From Setaria digitata (taxonomy: Eukaryota > Nematoda > Chromadorea > Rhabditida > Setariidae), in the NCBI GenBank assembly GCA_003640385.1, contig RCAB01000111.1, positions 1-64,000 on the forward strand: a DNA stretch of 64,000 nucleotides, read 5' to 3'. The notes below the pieces were generated by a model. The model was not told the DNA's origin. It was given only the letters and a program-made list of their open reading frames with translations, and did not search any database. Shown one piece after another: positions 14,430 to 26,200 of this stretch. A program made the position numbers and the translations under genes. Every line of letters starts with the position of its first letter. The first letter of the stretch is position 1.

Positions 14430-15744
14430 CTTTTTTAAGCTCCCTGTGAAGTTGTAAAAACAGATAACTGCGAGATTACAACTAGATAGAACATTAAGGG
14501 ATATGTTTATCCTTGAGTAATGAAACTGATGTAGAATCTCCGCGAAAAAACTGTGTGTCGTGTCTTGTGGGGCAACAGAATTTCAGAGTTCGGAGCTCAC
14601 CTTGTTTCTTTTTTTTTGTTAATATATTCAATTTGTTGTGGAATGAAATGTTTGGGAAAAAAATTTCAAAGAAACAGAAAAGTAGGTGGGGAATCGTTTT
14701 TTTTTTTTTTTCACATTGCATTTTAACTTTTCTTAATGACAATGGAAGAAGTTAGAGCACTATTTCAAGCCTCCGTTTTGTTCAGGAACATCAAAAATCA
14801 TAAAAACAACCACTTCTAAATTGAGAGATTAAGTCACTGAGTGGCTTCTGTTTGCTTGTTTTATTGGATTTGATTTTATGTAAATTTTTGTTTCTTTGCT
14901 TATTTCATAAGAAAGTTGAAGGATGAACAACTTTTAGTTTGTATTATTTGTCAAAGACCGAAAAAAGAAAAGTTATTAACTTTTTTACCATCTCTACAGA
15001 TACTGTGAATTCCATCAGCAAGTGCGACAAACTGCTCTCTCATCGCCTGTATTGTGGCTGATATTTTCAGATGCCTAATCTTATCCTTAAATATATATAT
15101 TGTATAAATATAATATTTATACAATATATATATATATATATATNAACATATCTTGTGTAAATAGATCTTGTATAAAAAAATATTATATATATATATAAGT
15201 TGTCATTGTTCAAAAAGAAGCATGTAAAAATACATGCGCAGTTAATCTTTTGATTTGTTAAAAACTCTCTTAATATTTCCGTACTACGAAAACTTGGATT
15301 GATGATTTAGTCAAAAAATATGTGATCGCTTGCACAATCAGCATTGCCTATCTTATATTATATAAAGATGTTATTAAACTGTAGGTCGTAGTCGCTGAAT
15401 TCAGAGATTGGAAGAATAAAAATTCAGACTTTTATTATTTCAGTCTTTCATATTTCTGAAATCTCGTAAACCACCACTCACTGTTGGAGTATTTATCTTC
15501 GAATAAGGTCAATTCGGAAAAGTAAGCTCATTTTACAGCATTATAGTATGATTGAAAAAAGCTTTTTCCTCTTTATTTTAATATTTTCATATGTTACTAC
15601 TACTGTTATTACTACTAAAATTTGAGTTTAGAGACTTGTAGCTAAGGCGTGCACGAATTAGTCCATTACTGTTATTTGCTGTATAGTTGTTCTATTATAG
15701 CTTTAACAGGAACTTCAATATCCTGTAGAGATTGTTTACTTAAT
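14430..15744. other. Intergenic, with AT palindromes
   Basis: Divergent interval between the minus-strand membrane protein and CutA. It contains the TA-rich palindromic block and single N at 15090-15195. Short open frames here carry no family or splice support. Confidence 0.5.
15090..15195. repeat. TA-rich inverted repeat and (TA)n tract with one N
   Basis: An almost perfect palindrome is centred near 15110 (TTGTATAAATAT / ATATTTATACAA with TA-repeat flanks). It runs into a (TA)n tract interrupted by N at 15144 and a second TA run to about 15195. The N probably marks unresolved length in a replication-slippage-prone repeat. Confidence 0.8.
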
Positions 15745-16838
15745 ATGAACACAATATTGCGCATGGTGATTCCGGTTTTTGTGTTTTTCGTCGCGTTTCA
15801 GCTCTCAGTTCAGCTTATGGCTACTTCACGCTCAATAGGTCAAGCCTTATATTCGGTTGTTTATGTTACCACTCCAAATACAACCGTTGCACATCAAATT
15901 GCAAGGTACTGTTTAACTGTGAAACAAGTGCTGTTGCTACGGGGTTAATTTGGATTAGAGCTTTCGCCAACTTCTTTATCTTAAACCGCGAAACGGATTT
16001 CACATTGCAGAGAAGTTGTGAAAGGGAAATATGCCGCTTGTGTTAATATTGTACCAACAATCACTTCGATGTGAGTTTCCTCGTCAAGTAATTGAAAAAA
16101 TTAGAACTTTATTTAAATTAAGCCTTTGACACATTTTCATTTTTTTTTTTTCCATTTTGTGGAATGATTGATTGTTTTAATTCATTCTCTGTCCTCGGCT
16201 TTGTTATGGATTTTAACAGTTTTTACTTTCATCAGATCCCTACTTCCTAAATAGAGTGTTCTCCAACACCCTTTTTGTAAAGTCATTTTAGATATGAATG
16301 GGAGAATAAAGTGGAAGAAGATAAAGAATCGTTACTTATCATAAAGACAAAATCGACAGCACTGGATGCTTTGAAAACGAAAGTACTTAGCATGCACCCA
16401 TACAAAATACCTGAATTTATCGCTTTACCGGTAAGCTCTGAGAACACTGTATCGTCATATCAGTAGCTTGAAAGCATAAAATTCAGTACCTCGTACCACG
16501 TATCTGTGAAGACCTGTTTCTGGAAACGTTTCCCTGCATCCATACGGAGTTACCCTTTATCTTCAAAAATATTCTCTCTCGAAGGGCTTCGAAAAGTCTT
16601 TCTTGGGGTCTGTAGAATCATCTCTAATTAAATGCTGCAAATCTTGGGATAATTAAGAACCCAACTTTCCGTTCCTTTTTCTTGGTAGAACAAGAATAGC
16701 ACCAGAGACGTAGATATTCTTCCTTTGATTTAAACGAAATTGTAGTATTTTGGAAATCTGTAAACTGTTATTTTACTTCAGATAGAAAGTGGAAGCGAAA
16801 GTTATTTGCAATGGGTCGATAAGCAAGTGGTCCATTAG
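15745..16838 (+). CDS. CUTA: CutA-like divalent-cation-tolerance protein with N-terminal membrane segment
   Basis: Four exons (15745-15905, 16011-16070, 16292-16430, 16782-16838) give 417 nt, i.e. 138 residues, all in phase. After a hydrophobic N-terminus (VIPVFVFFVAFQLSVQLMA, a signal peptide or anchor) comes the CutA fold: YSVVYVTTPNTTVAHQIAREV, GKYAACVNIVPTITSIYEWE, the acidic EEDKESLLIIKTK stretch, HPYKIPEFIALP and the C-terminal SESYLQWV. In animals CutA-type proteins are trimeric; a membrane-anchoring role for acetylcholinesterase has been proposed in mammals, and the biochemical role is unsettled. The ATG at 15745 was chosen because it precedes the hydrophobic segment; no ATG extends the frame further upstream. 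Confidence 0.93.
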
Positions 16839-17371
16839 TTAATCCCACGGAGAAGGACAGACATCGGGGCGTTTCAAATCCCGTATGAATTGAAAAGCAT
16901 TTACTCAAATGGAAATGTTAACTTGTGAAACGGGTTTATATAACAGTCATGTACCTTGCCCAAAAAGAAACTTTCGTTAAAAATAGAGATCTGACTTCCA
17001 TTTTAAGTAGACTAAAACTTCATGTTGACTTCATAAATTTCTGAACTTCTTATCACGGGACAACCTTAAACGATCAATTTGGTGGTTTTGTATAATCAGT
17101 TCTTTTGATGTACTTTTACATTTGTTAAACCACAAGTCTCTTATAACTCTATTAGGAACTCAACCATGACCATGATGATTCACAGCTGTTTTCAGTGGGT
17201 TAGAAGATCATTTAACAGTTTTGTTTCTTTTATCGATTTCCTTTCTCAATTCGCTAAATAAATTACCCTCACTGAAAACTTCCATCACTTCTAGTTTCCT
17301 TTTCTTTATTTTTTCTCTCATGTATAAATTTTTAGTATTTGTTGGACGCAATTTATACATATTTCTGGAGT
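16839..17371. other. Convergent 3' region between CutA and STAM
   Basis: Holds the 3' UTRs of two converging genes. A TTTATT at 17305-17310 (AATAAA on the minus strand) lies just past the STAM stop and is a likely poly(A) signal. No gene seen. Confidence 0.5.
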
Positions 17372-20300
17372 TTACATAGGCATATTTTCCGCTGGAGTAG
17401 CAGTCCACTGTGCTCCTGATGTTAGTGTCGGTGCTACCGTCGCTGCTTCCGTTACCTCATACCTGAACATTGATTGTGGTGCTACTGGTTGCTGCACTGA
17501 TACCTTCAAAAACCACAATTCTGTTAATTTTATGATCTTAGAAAGGAATTTAATGAAAAAGAAAAATTATGCACGCTACAATACAGGAATTTACTGTTTT
17601 GCGTTAGTTTCAATAAGGTGAAAAAAAGAGCAACTAATCGTACTGTTTAGATTTTCATCTAATACAGCTTTATATTATGTATTCTAGATTTCACTACAAA
17701 CGGAAGTTTGATCTGAATATAAAGTCAAAATTACACTTCTTTCAAAGTACTCCTAAATATGTTTACAGTTGGTCTTTAAAATGATACCTGATACTGAGCT
17801 TGCTGCACGGCCCGATCATACATAGCTAATACATCTCTTATTGCTATATCCACTTGTGCCAAAGCATTATGCTGCCTGTCAATTTCTGCTAATCGTGCGT
17901 CTATTAATGGAGCCTGAAATATTTTTTTTTTTTTTTTAACAAATATCAGGAAACCAATAATTGAGGCTTCTATGCTTATATGGGGACTCCAAAAACTCGG
18001 CAGGGAGAAAACTAGATTAAAATATGGAACTACACTGACATAAAGAAAATCACATTAAAATATGCAGGAAAACAGAAGTACTTGCGCCAAGCTTCGCTGT
18101 TCCAAGTCCGCAAGTTCAGGTGGGTCTGGTCTTTCACCCGTCGGATCACAATCTTCAAGTATACGAAGACATTCTGTTAGCACTGACTCATCGATTCTTG
18201 CTATAGAAACCTAAATGAGTCGATCGAAAATTTATAATTCAGGTGTTGCACCTTTACATCCTTTCTGTAACTGCTTCAAAATTCTCTATAGTAGCAGCCA
18301 CAGAGTCCAGGATCGCGGGATTGTTCACTATTTCTTCCCTAAATTTATGCAAACATATACTCCTAAAAAGACTGGAAATAAAACAGAAGAACCACGAGCC
18401 TCCTTATTTCACCAATTTAGTTATATTTATTAAAACTTACAGCCAGAGAAAGTGTCTTTTCCTTGGCTAGTGGCTCATCTTCCTGAGGCAGCAAGTTGGA
18501 TGTGACAAAGCTTGCAGGAAAGAGACCCTCTCCACGATGCGATCTACCTCTCCACCAATTCAAATCGCTATCATCTGTTACAGTAATGATATCGCCCGCT
18601 AAAAACGTCAGTTCATTATCCTCAGCAGCTTCAAAGTCGTATAGCGCTCGCACTTCGCGTTCTGCTTTATTGTCCAAACTGAAAAAAAAAAATATATAGA
18701 AGTTAATTCTTGTACATTTATGCCATTTGTTAGCAGTGCTTTATTTTAGCAGAGACTAGAAGATCTAAAGAAACTGGAGAGGGTAAAAGATGAGCAGAAA
18801 CTGCTCCAACCAATGTTTAAATTGATTATAATTAAAATGCTCCTATATGAACCTGATTACAAATGTAATGTCGTGCTTTGTTTATGAGGACCTTAAACTA
18901 CCTGAATTTACTGCTTCACCAGTAAACTTTCAATCCATTAAATATTTTTATAGTTGTAAGAAAATTCAAGGCTTATAACAAGCACTAGAATGATTCATCG
19001 TCCATACGCTGATCTGAGACCTTGCCTTGTGTATTCCAAAGAAACGTACCAGGATTATAGCTATGTATGCTGTTTACTGTGCCAAACGAAGAATTTATTG
19101 ACCCAATCACTTACCCCTTTACATCATCTTCACTAAAGTAGTTAGTCTTATCGCTTTCTTTGTTTATCACTTCCCATATTATTATTACTTGAAAATAAAG
19201 AAAACCAAAAGTTTACTTGGTAGTAGATGAGTGTGCAACAGCGCACGTAACTGGTGGATATACATTGGGTGAGCGGTCGCTTCGCATCGATGTTTCCTGT
19301 AGTGATTTTGCTATAGCTAGAACTAAAGCTTCCTCCTCCTCTGCGCTTCGCACTGCATTTGGATCAGTATTTGACGGCTGTAAACTTTGTCGTAAAAGAA
19401 AATTAAAGCTAAATTTTGAAATAATTAACTTAAAAACGCACGTGCAGAGTTGATACAGCAGCTACTGACCGTTTTGGAAAATTTTTCCTCCTTGAACTCT
19501 TCGATAAGCTATTAAATCTGATGTCTATGCACGGTAAATTTGTCCCAAAAGCGAATGTTCACTACAGAAATGAGATGTATATTTCATTTCTGCTATCAAA
19601 TATGATAATAATGGAAGGGGTTTAACTGGAGAAAGAAACTAATAACGTCTTGCAGCCAGTTACCGCAGGTAAAATGAAAAATGGAGTTTCTACTACTGAT
19701 ATTCCGAATCATTCAACTATTGCAGTGAGCAACAAAACTTATAAGTCATAAAAAAGCCGGGCAACATACACAGGACTTAGTTGAATTATCGGTTTCAAAT
19801 GAGTATCCTTCCGCTAGAAGGTTTTTATGGAGAGTTTCAATCAAACCCAATGATGCATCTTGCTTGCATTCATTTTCTGACCATTTTCTGATAATCGAAC
19901 GTGTTTTTTCACCGATCGAACGATTGCTCTGCAAAGTTTGAGCATTAACGATTTTTTCAATTTGGTACGCATAGGATGTTAAAATTCTTTGAGTGGGAAT
20001 ATTACCGCATTTTGAAAGCAGAATCAGAACAAAATATACCAAACTAATAACCTGCTAATGCTGTATCTTCAATTCTCTCCAGCTAAACTTCAGAACTTTA
20101 AAAATTCTTAAAAAAAAAAAAAATTCCAACTAACATGTGTAGCTTTGAAATTCAATTCTTGCGAAAATTCGCGCGAAGAAACTTCACGTCTAAATGTGGT
20201 CCCACAATTACTCCATAAGGAGTCCAGCAAAGACAGCGCTAGCAGAACAACATGTGGATCACGATGATTTAATCTTTTCTTGACTGAGAGGAGACAGAGT

Positions 20301-20606
20301 TTGGCTCCTAAAATCATTAGCCTTATATTGCACTGAGCAAGACAATGATACTTTTAGCAAAATTAGGCGATAGGGAGATAAATGAGAGTAAAAAAAATCA
20401 TAAATAAACTATAATCAACTTCGTGAACAATTCTATCATTCTTACAATTTGTGCAGAAAGATCAGATGAAAACCTTTATTTTGATCAGCGACCACCCGGT
20501 CACATATGTCAAGAATTAGTGTCCAATTTTCAGTGGTGCATGTTTCAGCAGTAACCTTTTCAACAATTTCATCATAAGGTGATGAATTCTCACCAAAAAT
20601 TGGCAT
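17372..20606 (-). CDS. stam-1: STAM, signal transducing adaptor molecule (ESCRT-0 subunit)
   Basis: Partner of HRS/HGRS-1 in ESCRT-0, which binds ubiquitinated cargo on early endosomes and passes it to the multivesicular body pathway. Exons, 5' to 3': 20606-20474, 20307-20135, 19928-19770, 19377-19217, 18678-18441, 18210-18082, 17913-17788 and 17503-17372. They total 1251 nt, i.e. 416 residues, all phase-consistent. Domains: VHS at about residues 1-145 ([27 protein letters not shown]); a ubiquitin-interacting motif ([14 protein letters not shown]) with the conserved Ala and Ser; SH3 ([32 protein letters not shown]); then the helical GAT/coiled-coil region ([27 protein letters not shown]) for HRS binding. 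The tail after the coil is short, so the protein is shorter than mammalian STAM. Confidence 0.95.
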
Positions 20607-23290
20607 TGCAAAGCCTGGAAAAACATTCTAGCAAAATTAGGTAATACAATTAATGGAGAAAATGATACGAGGAAAGAAGTGATTTCCAGAAAAATCAGGA
20701 AAAGTAATCATTAAAGTAATTCATATTACCCAAGCAACATGGAGTTTCACTTCAACAAAAAAAGACGGTAAATTAGTGAAGAAGCCAAAACAAGTATTTC
20801 CCTATGATTTACAATCTATATTACTATCATTACAATAAGCTGCTAGGTGAAACACCTCCTACAGATCCTTCTGGAAGGACTCAGTTTTAATGCGCTGAAA
20901 AATTTTTGTGATGTGGTAGTGATAAATCACTTGTGATAAGGAAAGAAAATATGGATTCTCGAATAAATCATCGATTAATTGCTAAAGCAGTTGTGGGAAA
21001 CGGTTAAATTTGATTCGGTCACTTCGGTACTGAATTCTCGAGATTCAAGCCAGACAATCACACAGTAAATGCTCTGACAGACAAACCGTAGACCCCTAGG
21101 AATCGACTGTTAAAGTATTTCGAAGGCAAAGAGGAATGAACAGTTTCAATGAAGCACTTGAAATAGTGTCACGTGACGCTCGGACGATCCTCTGCGCACT
21201 CGTTGCTACAACATCCCGCTTCATTTGCACGCAGACCGCACTTCTCTACTAGTAACATCCAAATAAAAGCATCCCATCTCCGGGCAAGTCATTCATTTAT
21301 ATATGGAAACAGTAGTGACGTATCGCTTAAAGTTCGACCAGTCACTTGCAGCAAAAGTCGAACGCTTGAATTATAATTAGTCCCGGAAAAAGTGAGAAGG
21401 AAACGTCACGTACTACCAAATGTTTTTAGAAAATGCTTTAGATTCTATTTCTTTTAGTTACTTTACTTCCATTCCAAGCTCTACTTGGGGAAATATTTCT
21501 CATCTTGAGCGACAGAACAAAATAGCTACTATTTTCTTTTTCTGGAACAGAAAAAGGGAAATTCACTCAGTTTAAGTCCAGAACTGCAGAAAGCTCCAAG
21601 GTCTCGCATCAACTCTGTGATGCGCACATATACACATAGGGAAATGAATAACATTTTACTGAAAGGGATGCTTCCATTTTAAAGTGAATTTATTTACTGC
21701 TAGTAGATGATTTTACTAATTAACAGTCAAAAGTTTGAAATATTACATGATGAATCCAATGTAACAAATACAGCTTTCTTTGTGTAAAAAAGGCACCTGC
21801 ATGTGCTATTCGATGACAGTGGGGAAAAACTTGAAAACACCTATGTCTCTTGTAGCTAAATACATTTCCAGTCTTCATAATATGGATTTCGAAACTTACA
21901 GAATATTTGGCGATGTTTGAAAATGACAATGAATGGTAATAATGATACAAAGAAAAGTTTTGTCAGTAGTTTCGGATAGTTGAATGTTAATCGTAATGAA
22001 AATAGAGATTAAAAAAGAACAAGAATATTCTTTTCAAGTCTCAAAGAATGTTTCAAAAAATCAGAGGAAAAATGTAGAGTGCTTAACCAGGACTACAGGT
22101 CTGAACATAATTGCGAGCGTCCAAAACGACTGACACTAACTCATTCTCAAACTTTCCGATATAAACAGAGCAGATTTTCGCAAGTATAAGAAGTAAATTG
22201 GAGGAATCGAGAAACCGAAGAGTCAGCAGAAATTTTACATATTTCTTCCCCTGAGAACCAAAAAGGGAAGCGAAATGTGGACTTGGAAAATCAACGACTT
22301 CAGTGTTTGACAATGACTCACGAAAAGCAAGATGAGATAACACATTCCCTGCCAATTTCAATTGTAATGTAAGTTATGAAAATTCTGAGATTCCGAAATC
22401 AGTCCAGCTTTATTAATTATAGATTTATTTTCACTCAACTCTTGGGCATTAATTATAGAAAAGACTTTTAATGTTATTTGTCCAGAGGTTAGTTTTCAAC
22501 TTTAAATGGAGAGGGCAGTGGAAATCATATGTTACTGAAAGAGACAGTTCTTTTGAAATAAAGGAAGCATAAGAGTTCCAGAAAAGGAAAAAAGAAATGG
22601 ACTCAGAAATGAATACGGCAAAGTGGAAGATGAAAGAACTAGCAGTATCTCTGCACCTAAAGTCTAAAGTCAGGTGTAAAAGGCAAAATTGAATCCCACA
22701 TCCTACCCTGACACACTTGGCTTAAAAAACTCTGTCTTCTTTGCAAGTCTCAAAAAAGGATTCTTTGGCAATGAAAAAAGGGAAAGACATTGATGGAGTT
22801 GTTGTGGACCATCAATCTACTATTCTCTCGAGCTATGGCATGGCCAAAATATTAGTGGAAAATCGATCATTACAAAACGCATCAAAGTTAACTGCAACAT
22901 ATTTTACAACGAGAAATCGCAACCTCACGAAGTTCCAGCAACAAAGTCGCAGAAGGCCGGGCCGCCGCGCCGCGAAATACTGCTGGAGTTGGTTCGGCCT
23001 ATTCTTTCTAGTGATTGGGAGATTTGGGATTTTGAGGCGGTTAGCTTTGTTTGTATCCACGTGTGCTTAAGAGGGAGTGGGGGAACTGTTGACACTCACA
23101 CAAGCCACCAATGACCAGAGCTTTTCGGAATAGCCATCTTAAGGTGTAACTTATGATGATTAACCAGCCTGATCGCTTATATATGGTCTTATTTGTAGTC
23201 TTGACCATCATGGCGTACGTTTCTCTGAATAACTATAAAATTCCTTTTAGTGGTGAAGTGATTCGTTACGTGAACAGCATCGGCATAGAG
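20607..23290. other. No confident gene; divergent promoter interval of STAM and the BTB gene
   Basis: About 2.7 kb with only weak coding hints. A minus-strand open stretch at 22083-22340 and a plus-strand one at 22741-23070 lack recognisable domains. A short GC-rich island (GGCCGGGCCGCCGCGCCGCG) at about 22956-22975 stands out against the AT background and may belong to a promoter. Confidence 0.4.
22083..22340 (-). CDS. Possible unrecognised exon
   Basis: An open minus-strand stretch of about 85 codons preceded by a plausible acceptor (TTGGCAG) and ending in TAA at 22083. It reads as a mixed hydrophobic/charged peptide with two Cys (LAKICSVYIGKFENE, NYVQTCSPG). There is no upstream exon, family match or codon evidence, so it may be chance. 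Confidence 0.2.
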   Translation of the reverse strand, partial: LSHLAFRESLSNTEVVDFPSPHFASLFGSQGKKYVKFLLTLRFLDSSNLLLILAKICSVYIGKFENELVSVVLDARNYVQTCSPG

Positions 23291-26200
23291 ATGGGATTCG
23301 ATGGGTGAGTTGTTTTACTGCACTTAGTTCGTTACAGTAATTACGAAGTCAGTGGTGTTTCTCTGACGGTATTATTAGAAATAACGTAATCATTATACGG
23401 TGACAAAAGATTATTAATACGTGATCGGCCAACCAATAGCATTGAGCTGCTCGGTATAACTAGCATAAAGAAAATAAAGAATATGTTGAACTTTTTAATG
23501 TGACCCACCATTCCAAACCATATTTTTCCTTACAGAGCTCTATGCAGACGAACTCATGACGAAGTGTTTGACTTATTCTGTTTATATTTCTGGTTTTAGA
23601 TCATTAAGACCAAAGCAACCCCGACCTTACGCACCCCCACCACCATCTGCTGTAGGAACCGCAGCTAATGGAAATCAGGCATATGGTCGTCCAGTTGGAC
23701 CAGTGTCGCATCGACCAGTAGCGTCTATGTCGGGATCAGCTGGAGTGAGCAGAACTTATCTGAATAGTTCTCCGTATGTGGCAACTGGAAGTACGACCAC
23801 ATCGCAAATGGTTTCTTAAATATTTGATCGTTTTTCTTTAAAACTTGTATCGTCAATCTTTACCCTTCCCAAAAAATTGCCAGACTCTTGTTGCCTATAT
23901 CAATTCGGCACAGGAAGAATGTGTAGAGAAATGAGACTAGAAGTATGGTCTTAGTTCTTGTTATGAGCTAATAAAAGTTATAAAAGTTATTTTAGAATAT
24001 TTCACAGAATTATTTCGACAACATTTCGTTGACTAGTTTAAAACATCATAGGCTGGCGCTTCTACACCAATTACTGATCCTATTCAACAATTATCGGTCC
24101 CACCACCACCAACAAGTCGCCCGCTGTCTGCCTTTGATTTGACAGCATCTGAGGAACTCCCAAAAAAAATGGAACTTGAAACTGTCAAGGAAGTGATCAA
24201 AAAGGAACCGGGCCTAGCGGAACGTGTTACTTCTCTAAAAGTCAATGGCATTGGTTTTGATGTTGATTTTGTGGTTGGCCCCTCACCAAACACCGCAGTA
24301 ATGTCTTGAATATTTGCTTTTTTTTAATGCATTACGGAACTAAGTTATTCTCGTACAATTTTATTATCTGATAGGTTCCACATCTGTTTGTTTTGAGACC
24401 AACAACTTCGTGGAACGCCTTTCAATCTTACTGAACTGTATTTGGAATGTCTGAAAAAAAAAAAAAAAAAAAAAAATGTGAGCGTAGGATTTCCATTCCA
24501 CTGCATTATTGAACATCAGTGTTCATTATATAAAGAATTCAAATTTTTTTTTTTTCATTTATTTTTTATTGTTTTGATTATCATCATTTCCTTGCAGCAT
24601 TTCGAGGCGCATCGGATTGTAATGGCTGCAGGATCCAAAGTGTTTGAAGAAATGCTGTTTAGTGAATCTGAATCTTCATCACCAATGCTGAAGAAACGCA
24701 AGGGACGTAAGTAAAAGTTGACTTTTTTCAAAGAAATATTTTATTATTGTGGATATATCTGGCTGCTGTACTGTAAGAATGAATTTTTTGTTTTAGTTTA
24801 TACAGAAAGCCAAGACATATTATTACATTTACTTAACATCTTAACATTACCTTTCTTTCTGATGATTGGTATGGAGCTATCGTTAGCTTCATAATCATTG
24901 ACATTTAAATAAAAAAATATATCTTTTTTTTTTATTTAAATGTGCAAAATATTTTTACAGCAGATCTGAACTGTCCAGTAGTTACAGTACATTTCCCTGA
25001 TGTTGATCCAGTTGCTTTCCAAGCAATTATTGATTATATCTATTCCGATTTCGACGAAAATACGATCAAAATTGCAGAATCAGCAGTACTTAATACGCTT
25101 TATGCTGGTATATCTTTCCAAAGTTCACCCTTCGGCTCAGACAAATTTTTTATAATTGCTGAAATTTTATTTGTTGGTTTGGATAGTCAGATTTAACTTC
25201 CTATTACAGCTAAGAAATTCGAGATAGAAGCACTGGAAAAGCATTGTGTTGAACTGCTTGGTGAATTGACACCATCGTTGGCTGTGGCACTTTTGGAACA
25301 AGCAGTTAACTTTGGTTCTGATGAATTATTGGATCGATGTCATCAAGTTATTGATGAACGAAGCGATGAAGCCCTTTCATCAGATTGTTGGTTTTTGAAA
25401 TATTTTATTAGTCTTTCACAAGGTCTTAGTTTTAGTGATCTTAATTTATTTCTACGCTTTAGACAATTCATCTGTTTTTAGTAAAATTCACTGTGCTGCT
25501 ATTAATTGGTCTTTTAATACTGTGATGTTTTTGTGATATATAATTTCGTGATATTGGAAAGAAGAACTAAGTTGGTTGTCTTTCTTTTGCGTAAATCAGT
25601 GCAAATGAAAATGATGTAATTGTCGGTCCATCCTCCGTTTTTTTTATATCCCTCAAGTCTTACTATGGAAAGGTGAATAATTGTCTGTTTTCAGCGCTTA
25701 CCAGTATCAGCATTGAAACTTTAAAAAAATTGGTTAAACGTTCTGAGCTGTCACCATCGGGAGAACTGTCAGTTTTTAAAGCGGTGTGTAATTGGGCCGA
25801 AGAGGTACATTTGGATATTTGTGTTTATTTTTGACTTAACAAGTTTTTCAAAATTGCAAAAAGTCATCATTTATCTATCACATTTCACAGAGTTTTAATA
25901 AAAAACGCAGAACTATTCAGGAATGCAAACGTCGTGGAATTGATGTAACAGCAGAAAATAAACGTCTTGTTGTCGGCGACGTTCTCAATGATGTACGATT
26001 TCCAACGATGACAGTTGAGGAGCTAGGCGAAGCAGGTGAGAAAATCCTGAATTCGAATTATCTAAAATGGAAGGCTAAGAAAAAGTCGTGTTTATGAACC
26101 AAAAAAAAAAAAAAAAAAAAAGCACGGAAAACAAGCCAATTTGAATTCCTTAGCGCGGTGTTGGTTGAAGGGATCACAATTATTTTCTCGCTGAAGGATT

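Noticed and set aside
15649..15744. N-terminal extension of CutA
   Set aside because: Frame is open but has no ATG; the extension starts at GTG and lacks support.
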